Of a DNA stretch of 38,214 nt, positions 8,186-16,419 are shown one piece after another. Origin of the DNA: Anaerophaga thermohalophila DSM 12881 (GTDB taxonomy: Bacteria > Bacteroidota > Bacteroidia > Bacteroidales > Marinilabiliaceae); NCBI RefSeq assembly GCF_000191885.1, contig NZ_AEWI01000042.1, forward strand, positions 1 to 38,214. Direction: 5' to 3'. The notes beneath the pieces are model-generated. The model saw only the letters and a list, made by a program, of their open reading frames with translations, had not been told where the DNA came from and did no database searches. The stretch's first letter is position 1; each line of letters begins with the position of its first letter. The translations under genes were made by a program, and so were the position numbers.

Positions 8186-9543
8186 ACCCGGTTCTGATGA
8201 TTTTTCTGCTTATTTCGCTGATGGTGTTTGGCATTATTGTCATCCGCCGATGGCCCGATCATGCTTTCTGGATTATAATCATCCTGCTATTTGATCCGTC
8301 CGGACATCTTACTGTATATTTTGGTAAAGAGGCGTTGGGCGGATTTCATTATCAGGATTTTTTATTTGTGCTTGCTTTTGTTCCTTTGTTGTCTTCAAAA
8401 GTTGAGGTTAAACACCTGCTTCATTTCCGGCCGTTTCTTATTTTGTTGGGGGTGCAGCTATTGTTTCTTCTTTACCATGTTTTTGTTTTCGGCTATTGGC
8501 AGCCTGGGAAAGGCTGGAGCTACCTGGTGCGTTACGTTTTGGTACGGGAACGCATGAGTGTATTCGGTTTTTTATTGATTATACCTGCGTTTGTTATGGC
8601 ACGACGAAATCTTTCCATCCTTGTCGATGTCTTGGTATGGTCGTCTTTGGTAGTATTTATTCTTTTCTTTCTGACAATTTTAACAGATTTTGAGTTTATT
8701 CCGGTGTGGCAGGCCGAACGCTACCGGGGAACGGGAATAATGCGGTATTTTATGTATAGTGCAGGTCTCACCGATATGCTGATACCTTTGACATTTTTCG
8801 TGTTGTCACGAAAGATTAATTACCGTTACCGGTACTTGCTCTATATGGCAACAGTGTTATTTGTCATTGCCGTTATGCTGTCGCTGACAAAGAGTAATTA
8901 CATTAACCTTGCCGGACTGGTGGTGGGATCACTTTTTTTGTATTACAGGTTATATAAAGCATCGCTGACCGGTTTGACGGGGATGTTGCTGGGGCCCGGC
9001 CTTGCATTACTGGTGATCATGTATATTGTGTTTCCGGAATATCCACAACTGGTTTGGCGACAGGTTGAAGATTTGTGGTTGCTTATGAGTGGTGATGCTT
9101 ATACCAGTGGTGTCGTCGAAGGACGCCTGCTTAATCAATGGCCTGCACATCTTGCCCTTATTGAGCAGCATCCCTGGTTTGGCACGGGAGCCGATTTTGC
9201 AGGGCACTTCAGTTTGCGCTTCGATCCCTCCGATTATGAAGTAACTGACCTTCCAATAACGGGTCATCTGGCCATGTATGGTTTTGTGGGACTTGCCATT
9301 TACAGTTTGCTTTATGTGCAGTTTTGGCGTTACCTGGTTCGGGGATATAAAATAATGAAAGGCTATGTATTACATGTAAATGAAGTGGATATGGCTTTTT
9401 TCTTTGTCGTTTTTGCATGGGCGATAAAGACGTTTGTTTTTAAACCCAATTATCTTTTTAATGAGTTGACAACCGGAACGTTAATGATTAATCTCTATGT
9501 CGGAATTCTCATTGCCTTGCTTTACCGAAATATAAAGACCTGA
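8182..9543 (+). CDS. Wzy-like O-antigen polymerase/ligase
   Basis: The 453 residues form about eleven or twelve hydrophobic segments with a large outer loop at about residues 295-355. That loop contains HPWFGTGADFAGHF, the HPxxGxG signature of the Wzy_C (O-antigen ligase/polymerase) family. Its partner is the Wzx flippase, which it overlaps by four bases, so polymerising repeat units on the periplasmic face is the likely role; a ligase role cannot be excluded from sequence alone. The following glycosyltransferase starts four bases after the stop. Confidence 0.82.
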   Translation: MNPVLMIFLLISLMVFGIIVIRRWPDHAFWIIIILLFDPSGHLTVYFGKEALGGFHYQDFLFVLAFVPLLSSKVEVKHLLHFRPFLILLGVQLLFLLYHVFVFGYWQPGKGWSYLVRYVLVRERMSVFGFLLIIPAFVMARRNLSILVDVLVWSSLVVFILFFLTILTDFEFIPVWQAERYRGTGIMRYFMYSAGLTDMLIPLTFFVLSRKINYRYRYLLYMATVLFVIAVMLSLTKSNYINLAGLVVGSLFLYYRLYKASLTGLTGMLLGPGLALLVIMYIVFPEYPQLVWRQVEDLWLLMSGDAYTSGVVEGRLLNQWPAHLALIEQHPWFGTGADFAGHFSLRFDPSDYEVTDLPITGHLAMYGFVGLAIYSLLYVQFWRYLVRGYKIMKGYVLHVNEVDMAFFFVVFAWAIKTFVFKPNYLFNELTTGTLMINLYVGILIALLYRNIKT

Positions 9544-9547
9544 CTTT

Positions 9548-10465
9548 ATGGTTCCCGAAATCGTCATACAACTGGTTTTATATAATGATGCCCCCTTTCT
9601 GCCGGGATTGTTGAGCTCTTTAAGAAAACAGACATTTAACAATTTTCATTTGATAGCTGTTGATAACAGCAGCGATGATTCGGCGGCAAAAAAATTCAGG
9701 GATTTATGGCCCGAAGGGGAATTGTACCGTTCAGACTGTAATCTTGGCTATGCAGGTGGACATACCCGGCTGATGGAAACAACACTTAAAAGAGGGGCTC
9801 CTTTTGCTTTAGTTTTAAATACCGATGTCCTTCTCCAGAAAGATTTCCTCAGGAATTTGCATGATCAGCTGGTCCGGTTTCCCGGAGTGGATGCCTGCGG
9901 CCCATTGATTTTGCAGGGGGTAAATAATCGGAAGACCAAAATTGTTCAGAATTACCGGTTGTACATGAATTTTCCTCTTGGTAAAAAATCGAGTCCCGAC
10001 GAAGGCAGAATTTTAAGGTCGTACAAGGAACTGCCTGTTTCTGCTGATGTGGATTACTTGTCGGGAGTGGCTTTTATGATTCGGACCTCTGTATTTGAGA
10101 ATATGTCCTTTTTTGATCCCGGGTTATTTCTGTATGGGGAAGAACGCGATTTCTTTTACAGATTTTCCAAAAGCGGATGCGTGGCAATGGTCACCCGAAA
10201 AGCTGTTTGCCGGCATTTGCATGACTGGGCGGCACAAAGCAAGGAAGGGTACAGAAGGGAATACTATTACCTGCGACGAAACAAGATACTCTACTTCAAA
10301 AAATATAATTTCCGTAAAGGCCTGATCAGATTTCTCTTTTTTGAATTCATTAAGCTGCCTGTGATATTGGTTTGGAGCATCAGGAAAGGCGGAATAAAAA
10401 TGTTTGGATGGTATTGGTTGGGTATATGGCATGGATTGACGGGGAAGAAAGGCAGATATATTTAG
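9548..10465 (+). CDS. Glycosyltransferase family 2, WbbL-like
   Basis: This 305-residue GT-A protein opens with VIQLVLYNDAPFLPGLLSSL and AVDNSSDDSA, the nucleotide-binding face. GYAGGHTRLM follows, and then the metal-binding LNTDV (about residues 96-100, the DxD position). VDYLSGVAFMIRTSVF and the downstream GEERDFFYRF match the rhamnosyltransferase-like WbbL branch of GT2. It would add one sugar from a nucleotide donor on the cytoplasmic side. It closes the first block of cluster genes; a short hairpin (10469-10487) and almost 1 kb of non-coding, decayed sequence follow. Confidence 0.87.
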   Translation: MVPEIVIQLVLYNDAPFLPGLLSSLRKQTFNNFHLIAVDNSSDDSAAKKFRDLWPEGELYRSDCNLGYAGGHTRLMETTLKRGAPFALVLNTDVLLQKDFLRNLHDQLVRFPGVDACGPLILQGVNNRKTKIVQNYRLYMNFPLGKKSSPDEGRILRSYKELPVSADVDYLSGVAFMIRTSVFENMSFFDPGLFLYGEERDFFYRFSKSGCVAMVTRKAVCRHLHDWAAQSKEGYRREYYYLRRNKILYFKKYNFRKGLIRFLFFEFIKLPVILVWSIRKGGIKMFGWYWLGIWHGLTGKKGRYI

Positions 10466-10468
10466 GGT

Positions 10469-10487
10469 CTGCTGAAAAAGTCAGCAG
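10469..10487. terminator. Hairpin just after the GT2 gene
   Basis: CTGCTGA (10469-10475) and TCAGCAG (10481-10487) form a 7-bp stem with the loop AAAAG, then CCTGTTTT. It begins four bases past the GT2 stop and could terminate transcripts from either side. The T-run is short, so strength is uncertain. The sequence GGGTCTGCTGAAAAAG also resembles some insertion-sequence ends, but no second end is visible. Confidence 0.5.
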
Positions 10488-10613
10488 CCTGTTTTAAATT
10501 TATTTTCCATTGTTCTTTTTGGGGCAATGCCAAAAATTTCTCCTGCTTCAATTTCGTCAGGCTCATATTTCTTGTCGATGATGAAAATTACGTATCCGCC
10601 TTTTTTTAGATTT

Positions 10614-10946
10614 TGGGAGATCGAGCCAGTACCATACAAAAAGCAATGCCACCCACATAATAAATAATACAATGGCATAAGGAACAAGCAACGAGACCAC
10701 GGTTCCGATTCCCACTTTCTTGTCATACTGCCGAATCCATCCAATCAGAAGGGGAAAATATACATAGAGCGGGCTAACGCAGTTGGTAATGCTGTCGCCC
10801 ACACGATACATCAGCTGAACAAAAGCAGGAGTGAAACCCAATTGGGACAGCATGGGGATAAATACCGGTGCAAATATGGCCCATTTGGCCGATCCACTTC
10901 CCTTTTTTTATTGAATTTCTGCCTGATGCTTTTCTGTTGTATCCAT
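10614..10946 (-). pseudogene. Remnant of an AbgT-family transporter
   Basis: Read on the minus strand from 10901, the frame gives GSGSAKWAIFAPVFIPM, then YRVGDSITNCVSPLYVYFPL and YDKKVGIGTVVSLLVPYAI. These are the conserved C-terminal segments of the AbgT (p-aminobenzoyl-glutamate type) transporter family. Only about 95 of the usual roughly 500 residues remain. A stop (10908-10910) lies just upstream in the same frame, preceded by an ATG at 10944-10946 with twelve open codons (MDTTEKHQAEIQ), possibly the original N-terminus joined by an internal deletion. Downstream, homology ends at LDLP (10614) and the expected LGPG ending is lost. It runs opposite to every polysaccharide gene around it and cannot be functional. 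Confidence 0.75.
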
Positions 10947-11180
10947 AGGTGTTGCTTCTTTCTTTCCAAATATGGTAAAATTCTGTGAAAGGTCATTGGA
11001 ACCATTTCACTTTTGGAACGGACTCTTTGCATTAATATACAAAATTGCTCATTTGGTCAAATACTTGTTGCTACTGACCAGTCTTCTCAGCATTTCGGAT
11101 TCAGTTTCCTTAAATTTAGTGGGTATTACAAAAATCAATAGATCAATAGATTTTTAGATATAAGATGAAAGATGAATTAT

Positions 11181-11333
11181 AATATTGAGCCCGGTATAAA
11201 AAGCCTTTTGACCCCTAAATCCCCTAAAGGGGACTTTTTCAAACTGCTGATTTTTAGCAGTTCCCCTTTAGGGGCAGGGGTAGAAATGGTAAAAATCTGC
11301 AGTTTGAAGGCTTTTTATACTACACTCAATATT
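11181..11333. repeat. MITE-like element, type 2 core
   Basis: Imperfect 27-bp terminal inverted repeats: AATATTGAG, four unmatched bases, then GTATAAAAAGCCTT at 11181-11207, with the complement at 11307-11333. The inside contains CCCCTAAATCCCCTAAAGGG facing TTCCCCTTTAGGGGCAGGGG, and a small hairpin AACTGCT/AGCAGTT. The outer TTGAGC..GTATAAAAAGC matches the ends of the elements at 26376, 35876 and 38106, but the core differs. There is no coding capacity. It sits about 90 bp before the next glycosyltransferase gene. Confidence 0.8.
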
Positions 11334-11425
11334 GAAAATCAGCACTCACAGACAAATAATTGTTCAATAATAAATAATTGATTTATAGTTTATAGCAGAA
11401 GTTGACTGAGTATTGAAAAACAAAG

Positions 11426-12397
11426 ATGGAGGAAATACCGGAAAGTTTTAGTGGAAAAATATTGTTTGTATGCAGTGGGAACAGCCATGGTCGATGTACC
11501 GCGGCCATTGAGGAACAGGCCAGGGTATTGAAAGAATACGGAGCAGAGGTTCATTTTTTCAGGATTGGGGGGAAAGGGTTGATGTCATATTTGTCTGCCA
11601 CCGGTAAGTTAAGGCGTTATATGACCGGTCATTCTTTTGATGTTGTGCATGCTCATTACGGGTTAAGTGGTATGGTAGCGAGGCTGTCAGGTGCGCATCC
11701 TTTGGTGGTATCCCTTATGGGGAGCGATGTTTTCGGAGCCTGGTGGTTGAGGCTCGGGGTAAGGATATTTACAAGATTTTTCTGGCCGCTTACCATCGTC
11801 AAGAGCGAAGAAATGGCTGAAAAAGTGGGTGTACGAAAAGTGAAAATCATACCCAACGGAGTAGATATGAAGCTTTTTCGTGAAATGGGAAAAGCTGAAG
11901 CACGGCAAGAGCTTGAGATGGGGTTAAATGCTTCTTTTGTCATTCTCTGGCCCGCTAATCCGGCGAGAGAAGTCAAAAATGCTTCTCTTGCTCTTGCAGC
12001 AATGGAACGGGTTGAACATAGCCCGTGTGAACTGAAGATGGTTTTTGACCGGCCGACAGAGATGATGCCTTTGTACTACAACGCGGCCGATGTAGTGCTT
12101 CTGACATCAAAATGGGAAGGCTCTCCCAATGTAGTAAAAGAAGCACTGGCTTGTAATACTCCGGTTGTTTCAACCCCTGCCGGGGATGTGAAAAAATGGC
12201 TGAAAAACCTGGAAGGGTGTGCAATATGTTCCCCCGAACCAGGTGAAATTGCCTCCGGAATTGACAAAGCACTTGACCACAAAGGTCGGATTAACGGGAG
12301 AGAACGAATTAAAGAACTGGATAACAGAAATATTATTAAAAAATTGTTTTCGGTTTATGCCGAAGTGATGAATAATCCTTCACAGGGAATCAGATAA
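11426..12397 (+). CDS. Glycosyltransferase family 4 (GT-B)
   Basis: The 323-residue GT-B protein has an N-terminal Rossmann-like half (KILFVCSGNSHGRCTAAIEE, then FDVVHAHYGLSGMVARL). The donor-binding half contains the linker IIPNGVDMKLF (about 150-160) and the E-x7-E motif in EGSPNVVKEAL (about 232-242), followed by NTPVVSTPAGDV. This is a retaining GT4 of the GlycosylTransf_1 type, which transfers a sugar from a nucleotide donor to the lipid-linked oligosaccharide. At 323 residues it is on the short side of the family. It starts the second block of cluster genes, after the MITE, so it may need its own promoter. The next gene begins 8 nt after its stop. Confidence 0.87.
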   Translation: MEEIPESFSGKILFVCSGNSHGRCTAAIEEQARVLKEYGAEVHFFRIGGKGLMSYLSATGKLRRYMTGHSFDVVHAHYGLSGMVARLSGAHPLVVSLMGSDVFGAWWLRLGVRIFTRFFWPLTIVKSEEMAEKVGVRKVKIIPNGVDMKLFREMGKAEARQELEMGLNASFVILWPANPAREVKNASLALAAMERVEHSPCELKMVFDRPTEMMPLYYNAADVVLLTSKWEGSPNVVKEALACNTPVVSTPAGDVKKWLKNLEGCAICSPEPGEIASGIDKALDHKGRINGRERIKELDNRNIIKKLFSVYAEVMNNPSQGIR

Positions 12398-12405
12398 CGA
12401 ATGGT

Positions 12406-13446
12406 ATGGCATTAAAGATTACAACAGATATTGGTCGGGTTAATACCCGGGCCTGGGAGAAATTTGTATATGACCATCCGGATGGAAATATTTTCCAGAT
12501 GCCATGCATGTATGATATACATCAGAACACAAAACACCAGAAACCCTTAACTTTTTTTGCTTTTGATAACGATGAGCTTGTAGGAGTTCTGATGACGGTA
12601 CATCTGACAAATACTTTTCCACCTCTGTCTTTCTTTACACGGAGGCAGATTGTTGTTGGAGGACCGTTAATTAAAGAAAATGACAGCGGTATTTTACTGG
12701 CTTTGTGGGATGCTTTGTTTCAGCAAACTGCCAGGTCTGTTGTTTATACAGAGATCAGGAATTACAGGTTAGGACTTTCTCTGAAGCCTGTTTATGAGGA
12801 AGCCGGGTTTTACTATGAGTCTTATCTGACCGTTAACATCGATATCAACCGGAAATCGGAGGAATTATGGGCATCCTTGTCTCCCGACAGGAAAAAAAAT
12901 ATTGAAAAGATGGGGCAGGTCAGCCATGTTATAAAAAAATTGGAAGATGATAAAGAATTTCTGGATGCATGGCATATTCTGAGCGGAACCATCTTGTCGA
13001 AAGGACGACCCCTGTCACATCGTTCAATGATGTATGCGATAAGGGAGTCCAGAACACTAAAGCCTTATTTACGAACAAGGGGTTTGTTTATTAACGGAAA
13101 GATGATAGCGACAATCTGGTTGTTGCTTTTTGATGACAAAGCATCGGTATGGATGGAAGGCAACCTGCTCGATGAAAGCGAACAATGGCTTTACGACGGA
13201 TTTTTGTGGGGCATTATTCAGGAGTTACAGAGCGAAGGCATCCGGTTCTTTGAACTGGGAAACGGCGGCAAACCCGGGCAGGATTTTTACATCCGTCAGT
13301 ATAAAAAGTCTTATGGAGGTATGGTACGTGAGACAGGACGTTACATATATGTTCATAACTGGTTTTTATGGAATCTGGGAAGAATGTTTTATCAGTGGTA
13401 TAAAAAACTCACGATATTTTTCTTCCGGAAATATTTTAGAATATGA
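12406..13446 (+). CDS. FemAB/GNAT-like acyltransferase of the polysaccharide cluster
   Basis: The 346-residue soluble protein resembles the FemAB/peptidoglycan-bridge branch of the GNAT superfamily. There is an N-terminal half with WEKFVYDHPDGNIFQMP and LVGVLMTVHL, and a C-terminal acetyltransferase-like half with LFINGKMIATIWLLLFDDKA, LYDGFLWGIIQELQSEGIRF, then FELGNGGKPGQDFYIRQYKK. This last stretch matches the usual end motif of the fold. In polysaccharide clusters such proteins are thought to acylate or aminoacylate an amino-sugar; that is inference here. Its stop overlaps the start of the DUF354 gene (ATGA), so the two are coupled and possibly act together. Confidence 0.7.
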   Translation: MALKITTDIGRVNTRAWEKFVYDHPDGNIFQMPCMYDIHQNTKHQKPLTFFAFDNDELVGVLMTVHLTNTFPPLSFFTRRQIVVGGPLIKENDSGILLALWDALFQQTARSVVYTEIRNYRLGLSLKPVYEEAGFYYESYLTVNIDINRKSEELWASLSPDRKKNIEKMGQVSHVIKKLEDDKEFLDAWHILSGTILSKGRPLSHRSMMYAIRESRTLKPYLRTRGLFINGKMIATIWLLLFDDKASVWMEGNLLDESEQWLYDGFLWGIIQELQSEGIRFFELGNGGKPGQDFYIRQYKKSYGGMVRETGRYIYVHNWFLWNLGRMFYQWYKKLTIFFFRKYFRI

Positions 13447-14498
13447 GAATCATGTTAGATATAGGGCATCCGGCGCATGTTCACTATTTCAGAAATTTTA
13501 TCCGGATCATGGAATCACGTGGTCACCGGTTTCTGGTTACTGCCAGAGATCGTGAACATGTGAAGGAATTGCTCTATTATTATGACATTCCTTACGAAAA
13601 CAGGGGGGAAGGAGGTAAATCACTTCCGGGAAAGATATGGTATCTTGTGGGGACTGCATGGGAGCAGTACAGGCGTGCCCGGAAATTCAAGCCCGACTTG
13701 TTTGTTGATTTCAGTACTATTTACTCAGGTCCGGCAGCCCGGATGACCGGAAAACCTTACATCACCTTTACAGATACGGAGAATACCAGAATTTACAGAC
13801 GCTTCATCGATCCGTTCTGTAAAAAAGTTTATACGCCCTCATGCTTTACAGGCGATTTGGGTAGCCATCACTACAGATTCAACGGGTTAATGGAATTGGC
13901 TTACCTGCATCCCGATTATTTTGAGCCCGATCCTTCTATACTTGAAGAGGTGAAGATTAAGCCGGAAGAGAGATTTGCCATAGTGCGGTTTGTTGATTGG
14001 ATGGCTGTTCACGACAGGGGAAAACATGGTTTTTCCGACCGGAAAAAAGTAGAGTTGGTCAGGACTCTTGAACGATATGGTCGTGTATTTATCAGCTCTG
14101 AGGGGCCTTTGCCCGACGAGCTGGAAGCTCAGCGTTTAAGGCTGGCTTCGCATAAAATTCATGATCTGTTGTTTTTCGCCACTGTGTTGGTTGGAGAAGG
14201 TGCGACAATGACTACCGAAGCTGCTATTCTTGGAACTCCTGCCATCTATTTGTCCGATTTCAGGCTTGGGAACCTGCTTTATCTGGAAAATAATTACGGT
14301 TTGGTGCTTAATTACGGGACCACCGGGAAAGACCAGGCCATGGCACTGAAAAGTGCCGCCACTCTTCTTGGCCGCCCCGGAACTAAAAGTAATGCTGCCC
14401 GCCAGTCAATGAAAATACTGGAGGACCATATTGATGTGACCCGGTTTATGGTAGAAACCATTGAGCAGTTTGATGCCAATGCCGGTAAAGATGATTGA
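13443..14498 (+). CDS. DUF354-family protein, GT-B/epimerase-like
   Basis: The 351-residue protein has the DUF354 signature: MLDIGHPAHVHYFRNFIRIM at the N-terminus, then FKPDLFVDFSTIYSGPAARM, PYITFTDTENT, and a C-terminal GEGATMTTEAAILGTPAIYL (about 257-276). That last segment resembles the donor site of MurG and UDP-GlcNAc 2-epimerases. The family is uncharacterised but has a GT-B-like fold and often sits in surface-polysaccharide loci, so a role as glycosyltransferase or nucleotide-sugar enzyme is likely; which one is open. It overlaps the preceding acyltransferase gene by four bases and is 39 nt before the asnB-like gene. Confidence 0.75.
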   Translation: MRIMLDIGHPAHVHYFRNFIRIMESRGHRFLVTARDREHVKELLYYYDIPYENRGEGGKSLPGKIWYLVGTAWEQYRRARKFKPDLFVDFSTIYSGPAARMTGKPYITFTDTENTRIYRRFIDPFCKKVYTPSCFTGDLGSHHYRFNGLMELAYLHPDYFEPDPSILEEVKIKPEERFAIVRFVDWMAVHDRGKHGFSDRKKVELVRTLERYGRVFISSEGPLPDELEAQRLRLASHKIHDLLFFATVLVGEGATMTTEAAILGTPAIYLSDFRLGNLLYLENNYGLVLNYGTTGKDQAMALKSAATLLGRPGTKSNAARQSMKILEDHIDVTRFMVETIEQFDANAGKDD

Positions 14499-14537
14499 CC
14501 ATGTCAGATGCTTTGCCCGTTTTAAACAATTGAGAAA

Positions 14538-16412
14538 ATGTGTGGAATAACCGGAATATTAACGCAAAATGGAACCACTGCCAATGAGGAAATTTGCAGG
14601 CGGATGACCAGGGTGCTGTCTCATCGAGGGCCTGACGGAGAGGGCGTTCTCTCCCTGGGGCCTGCTGCCCTCGGACATCGGAGGCTGGCCATTTTAGACC
14701 TGACCGTGACAGGGCGTCAACCCATGGCTTCGGCAGACGGGCGGGTGGTGGTAACCTATAACGGCGAAGTCTATAATTTCCGTGAAATACGTGCAGTTCT
14801 GGAGGAGAAGGGATATGTTTTTCGTGGCAGTTCCGATACTGAGGTCGTTGTAAATGCGCTTCATTTTTGGGGAACCAAAGCCATTGAAAAATTTAACGGT
14901 ATGTTTGCCTTTGCCGCCTGGTTTAAGGATGAGAGCAAGTTGATACTTGCCCGCGATCGTTACGGCATTAAGCCGCTTTACTATATGCAGACAGAAGATT
15001 CTTTTCTGTTTGCCTCCGAAATAAAGTCCCTGCAACAGCATCCCGGTTTCCGGTTTCAAGTGTCCAAAGATGCACTTATTGAATACTTTTCCTTTCAAAA
15101 TATCTTAAGCGACCTCACTTTATTTGAAAGGGTGAAACTTTTGCCAGCCGGTCACTTTCTGGAGGTGCAGCCCGGGACTTCAGAAATAAACGAATATTGT
15201 TACTGGGATTTTGCCTTTCGACCGGTTTCTATGGATGCCATTGAGGCTGAAGACGAATTGCAAGGATTGTTTGAAAAAGCGGTAGCCAGACAACTTGTCT
15301 CCGACGTGGAGGTAGGCGCCTATTTGAGCGGGGGTATGGATAGTGGCGGAATCACATGTGTGGCATCCAGGCAGTTTAAAAATTTGAAATCTTTTACTGC
15401 CGGTTTCGATCTTTCTTCCGCTTCAGGCATGGAGATTAATTTTGATGAGCGGGGACGCTCGGAATATTTGTCGAATCTTTATAAAACCGAGCATTATGAA
15501 GTAGTCCTGAAAGCCGGCGATATGGAACGTGTCATGCCGGCTCTGACCACTCATCTCGAAGACTTGCGGGTGGGGCAGTCTTATCCCAACTACTATATAT
15601 CACGGTTGGCCGGACGGTTTGTTAAAGTCTGCCTGTCGGGTGCAGGGGGCGATGAGCTTTTTGCCGGGTATCCCTGGCGTTATTATCACAATTCCCGGAA
15701 CGGATACAACAATGGTTTCGCCGATAGTTATTTCAGATACTGGCAACGGTTGGTACCCGATGATCTGAGAGAAATCTTTTTTACCCCGGCTGTCAGAAAA
15801 ATGATTGATTTTGAACGACCTGCAAATGTTTTCCGGGCATTGCTGACCAATGGGCAGGCCAATGTTAGCGACCGTTCGCCGCAGACCTATATTAATAACT
15901 CTCTTTATTTTGAAAGTAAAACGTTTCTCCACGGCCTGCTTTTGGTGGAGGATAAGCTGAGTATGGCCCATGGCCTTGAAACCCGTTTGCCGTTTCTGGA
16001 CAACGACCTGGTGGATTTTGCCATGAAGGTTCCGGTGGAATTGAAACTTCGTGACTGGCAGAATATGGTGCATATCAATGAGAACGATCTGACCGGAAAA
16101 AAACAGGTGAAATCGTTGTCGACAGATGGAAAACTGCTGTTGCGGAAAATGTTGCAAAAATATGTGCCTGCCGATTATTGTAACGGGCATAAACAGGGCT
16201 TTTCAGCCCCTGATGCCAGCTGGTTTAAAGGAGAAAGCCTCAATTATATCAGAAAATTGTTGTACAACAAGGAGGCACGAATCTACGAATTTATCGATTT
16301 TGATGTAGCACATCGCCTGATGGAAGAACACATGAAAGGACAGAAAAACAACCGGTTGTTGATATGGTCGCTTTTGAGTTTTGAATGGTGGCTCAGAATT
16401 TTTGGAAATTAA
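14538..16412 (+). CDS. AsnB-type glutamine amidotransferase, probably acting on the polysaccharide
   Basis: The 624-residue protein has a class II glutaminase domain (1-~210) with nucleophile Cys2 (MCGITGIL), HRRLAILDL, TYNGEVYN and SSDTEVV. The asparagine-synthase domain (about 230-600) has the PP-loop YLSGGMDSGG near residues 262-271 (SGGxDS kept, next residue Gly instead of the common Ser), then LSGAGGDELFAGYPWRY and LETRLPFLDNDLVDFAM. It hydrolyses glutamine and transfers ammonia to an AMP-activated carboxylate. In this setting the acceptor may be a uronic acid, as for WbpS (about 630 residues) in Pseudomonas O6 antigen, rather than aspartate; that is inference. The next gene starts 7 nt downstream. 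Confidence 0.85.
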   Translation: MCGITGILTQNGTTANEEICRRMTRVLSHRGPDGEGVLSLGPAALGHRRLAILDLTVTGRQPMASADGRVVVTYNGEVYNFREIRAVLEEKGYVFRGSSDTEVVVNALHFWGTKAIEKFNGMFAFAAWFKDESKLILARDRYGIKPLYYMQTEDSFLFASEIKSLQQHPGFRFQVSKDALIEYFSFQNILSDLTLFERVKLLPAGHFLEVQPGTSEINEYCYWDFAFRPVSMDAIEAEDELQGLFEKAVARQLVSDVEVGAYLSGGMDSGGITCVASRQFKNLKSFTAGFDLSSASGMEINFDERGRSEYLSNLYKTEHYEVVLKAGDMERVMPALTTHLEDLRVGQSYPNYYISRLAGRFVKVCLSGAGGDELFAGYPWRYYHNSRNGYNNGFADSYFRYWQRLVPDDLREIFFTPAVRKMIDFERPANVFRALLTNGQANVSDRSPQTYINNSLYFESKTFLHGLLLVEDKLSMAHGLETRLPFLDNDLVDFAMKVPVELKLRDWQNMVHINENDLTGKKQVKSLSTDGKLLLRKMLQKYVPADYCNGHKQGFSAPDASWFKGESLNYIRKLLYNKEARIYEFIDFDVAHRLMEEHMKGQKNNRLLIWSLLSFEWWLRIFGN

Positions 16413-16419
16413 GAAGTAA

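Noticed and set aside
10481..10744. Open frame on the minus strand with a lysine/glutamate-rich end (YVIFIIDKKYEPDEIEAGE)
   Set aside because: Its first half is an out-of-frame reading of the AbgT remnant; the second half looks somewhat protein-like but I cannot match it to a family and it has no start of its own.
11040..11115. Minus-strand fragment reading TESEMLRRLVSSNKYLTK before a stop
   Set aside because: It could be the end of a small regulator, but is too short and lacks a recognisable motif; not enough to call a remnant.
11172..11381. Open frame of 69 codons before the GT4 gene
   Set aside because: It spans the MITE-like inverted repeat and reads through both arms, so it is repeat DNA.
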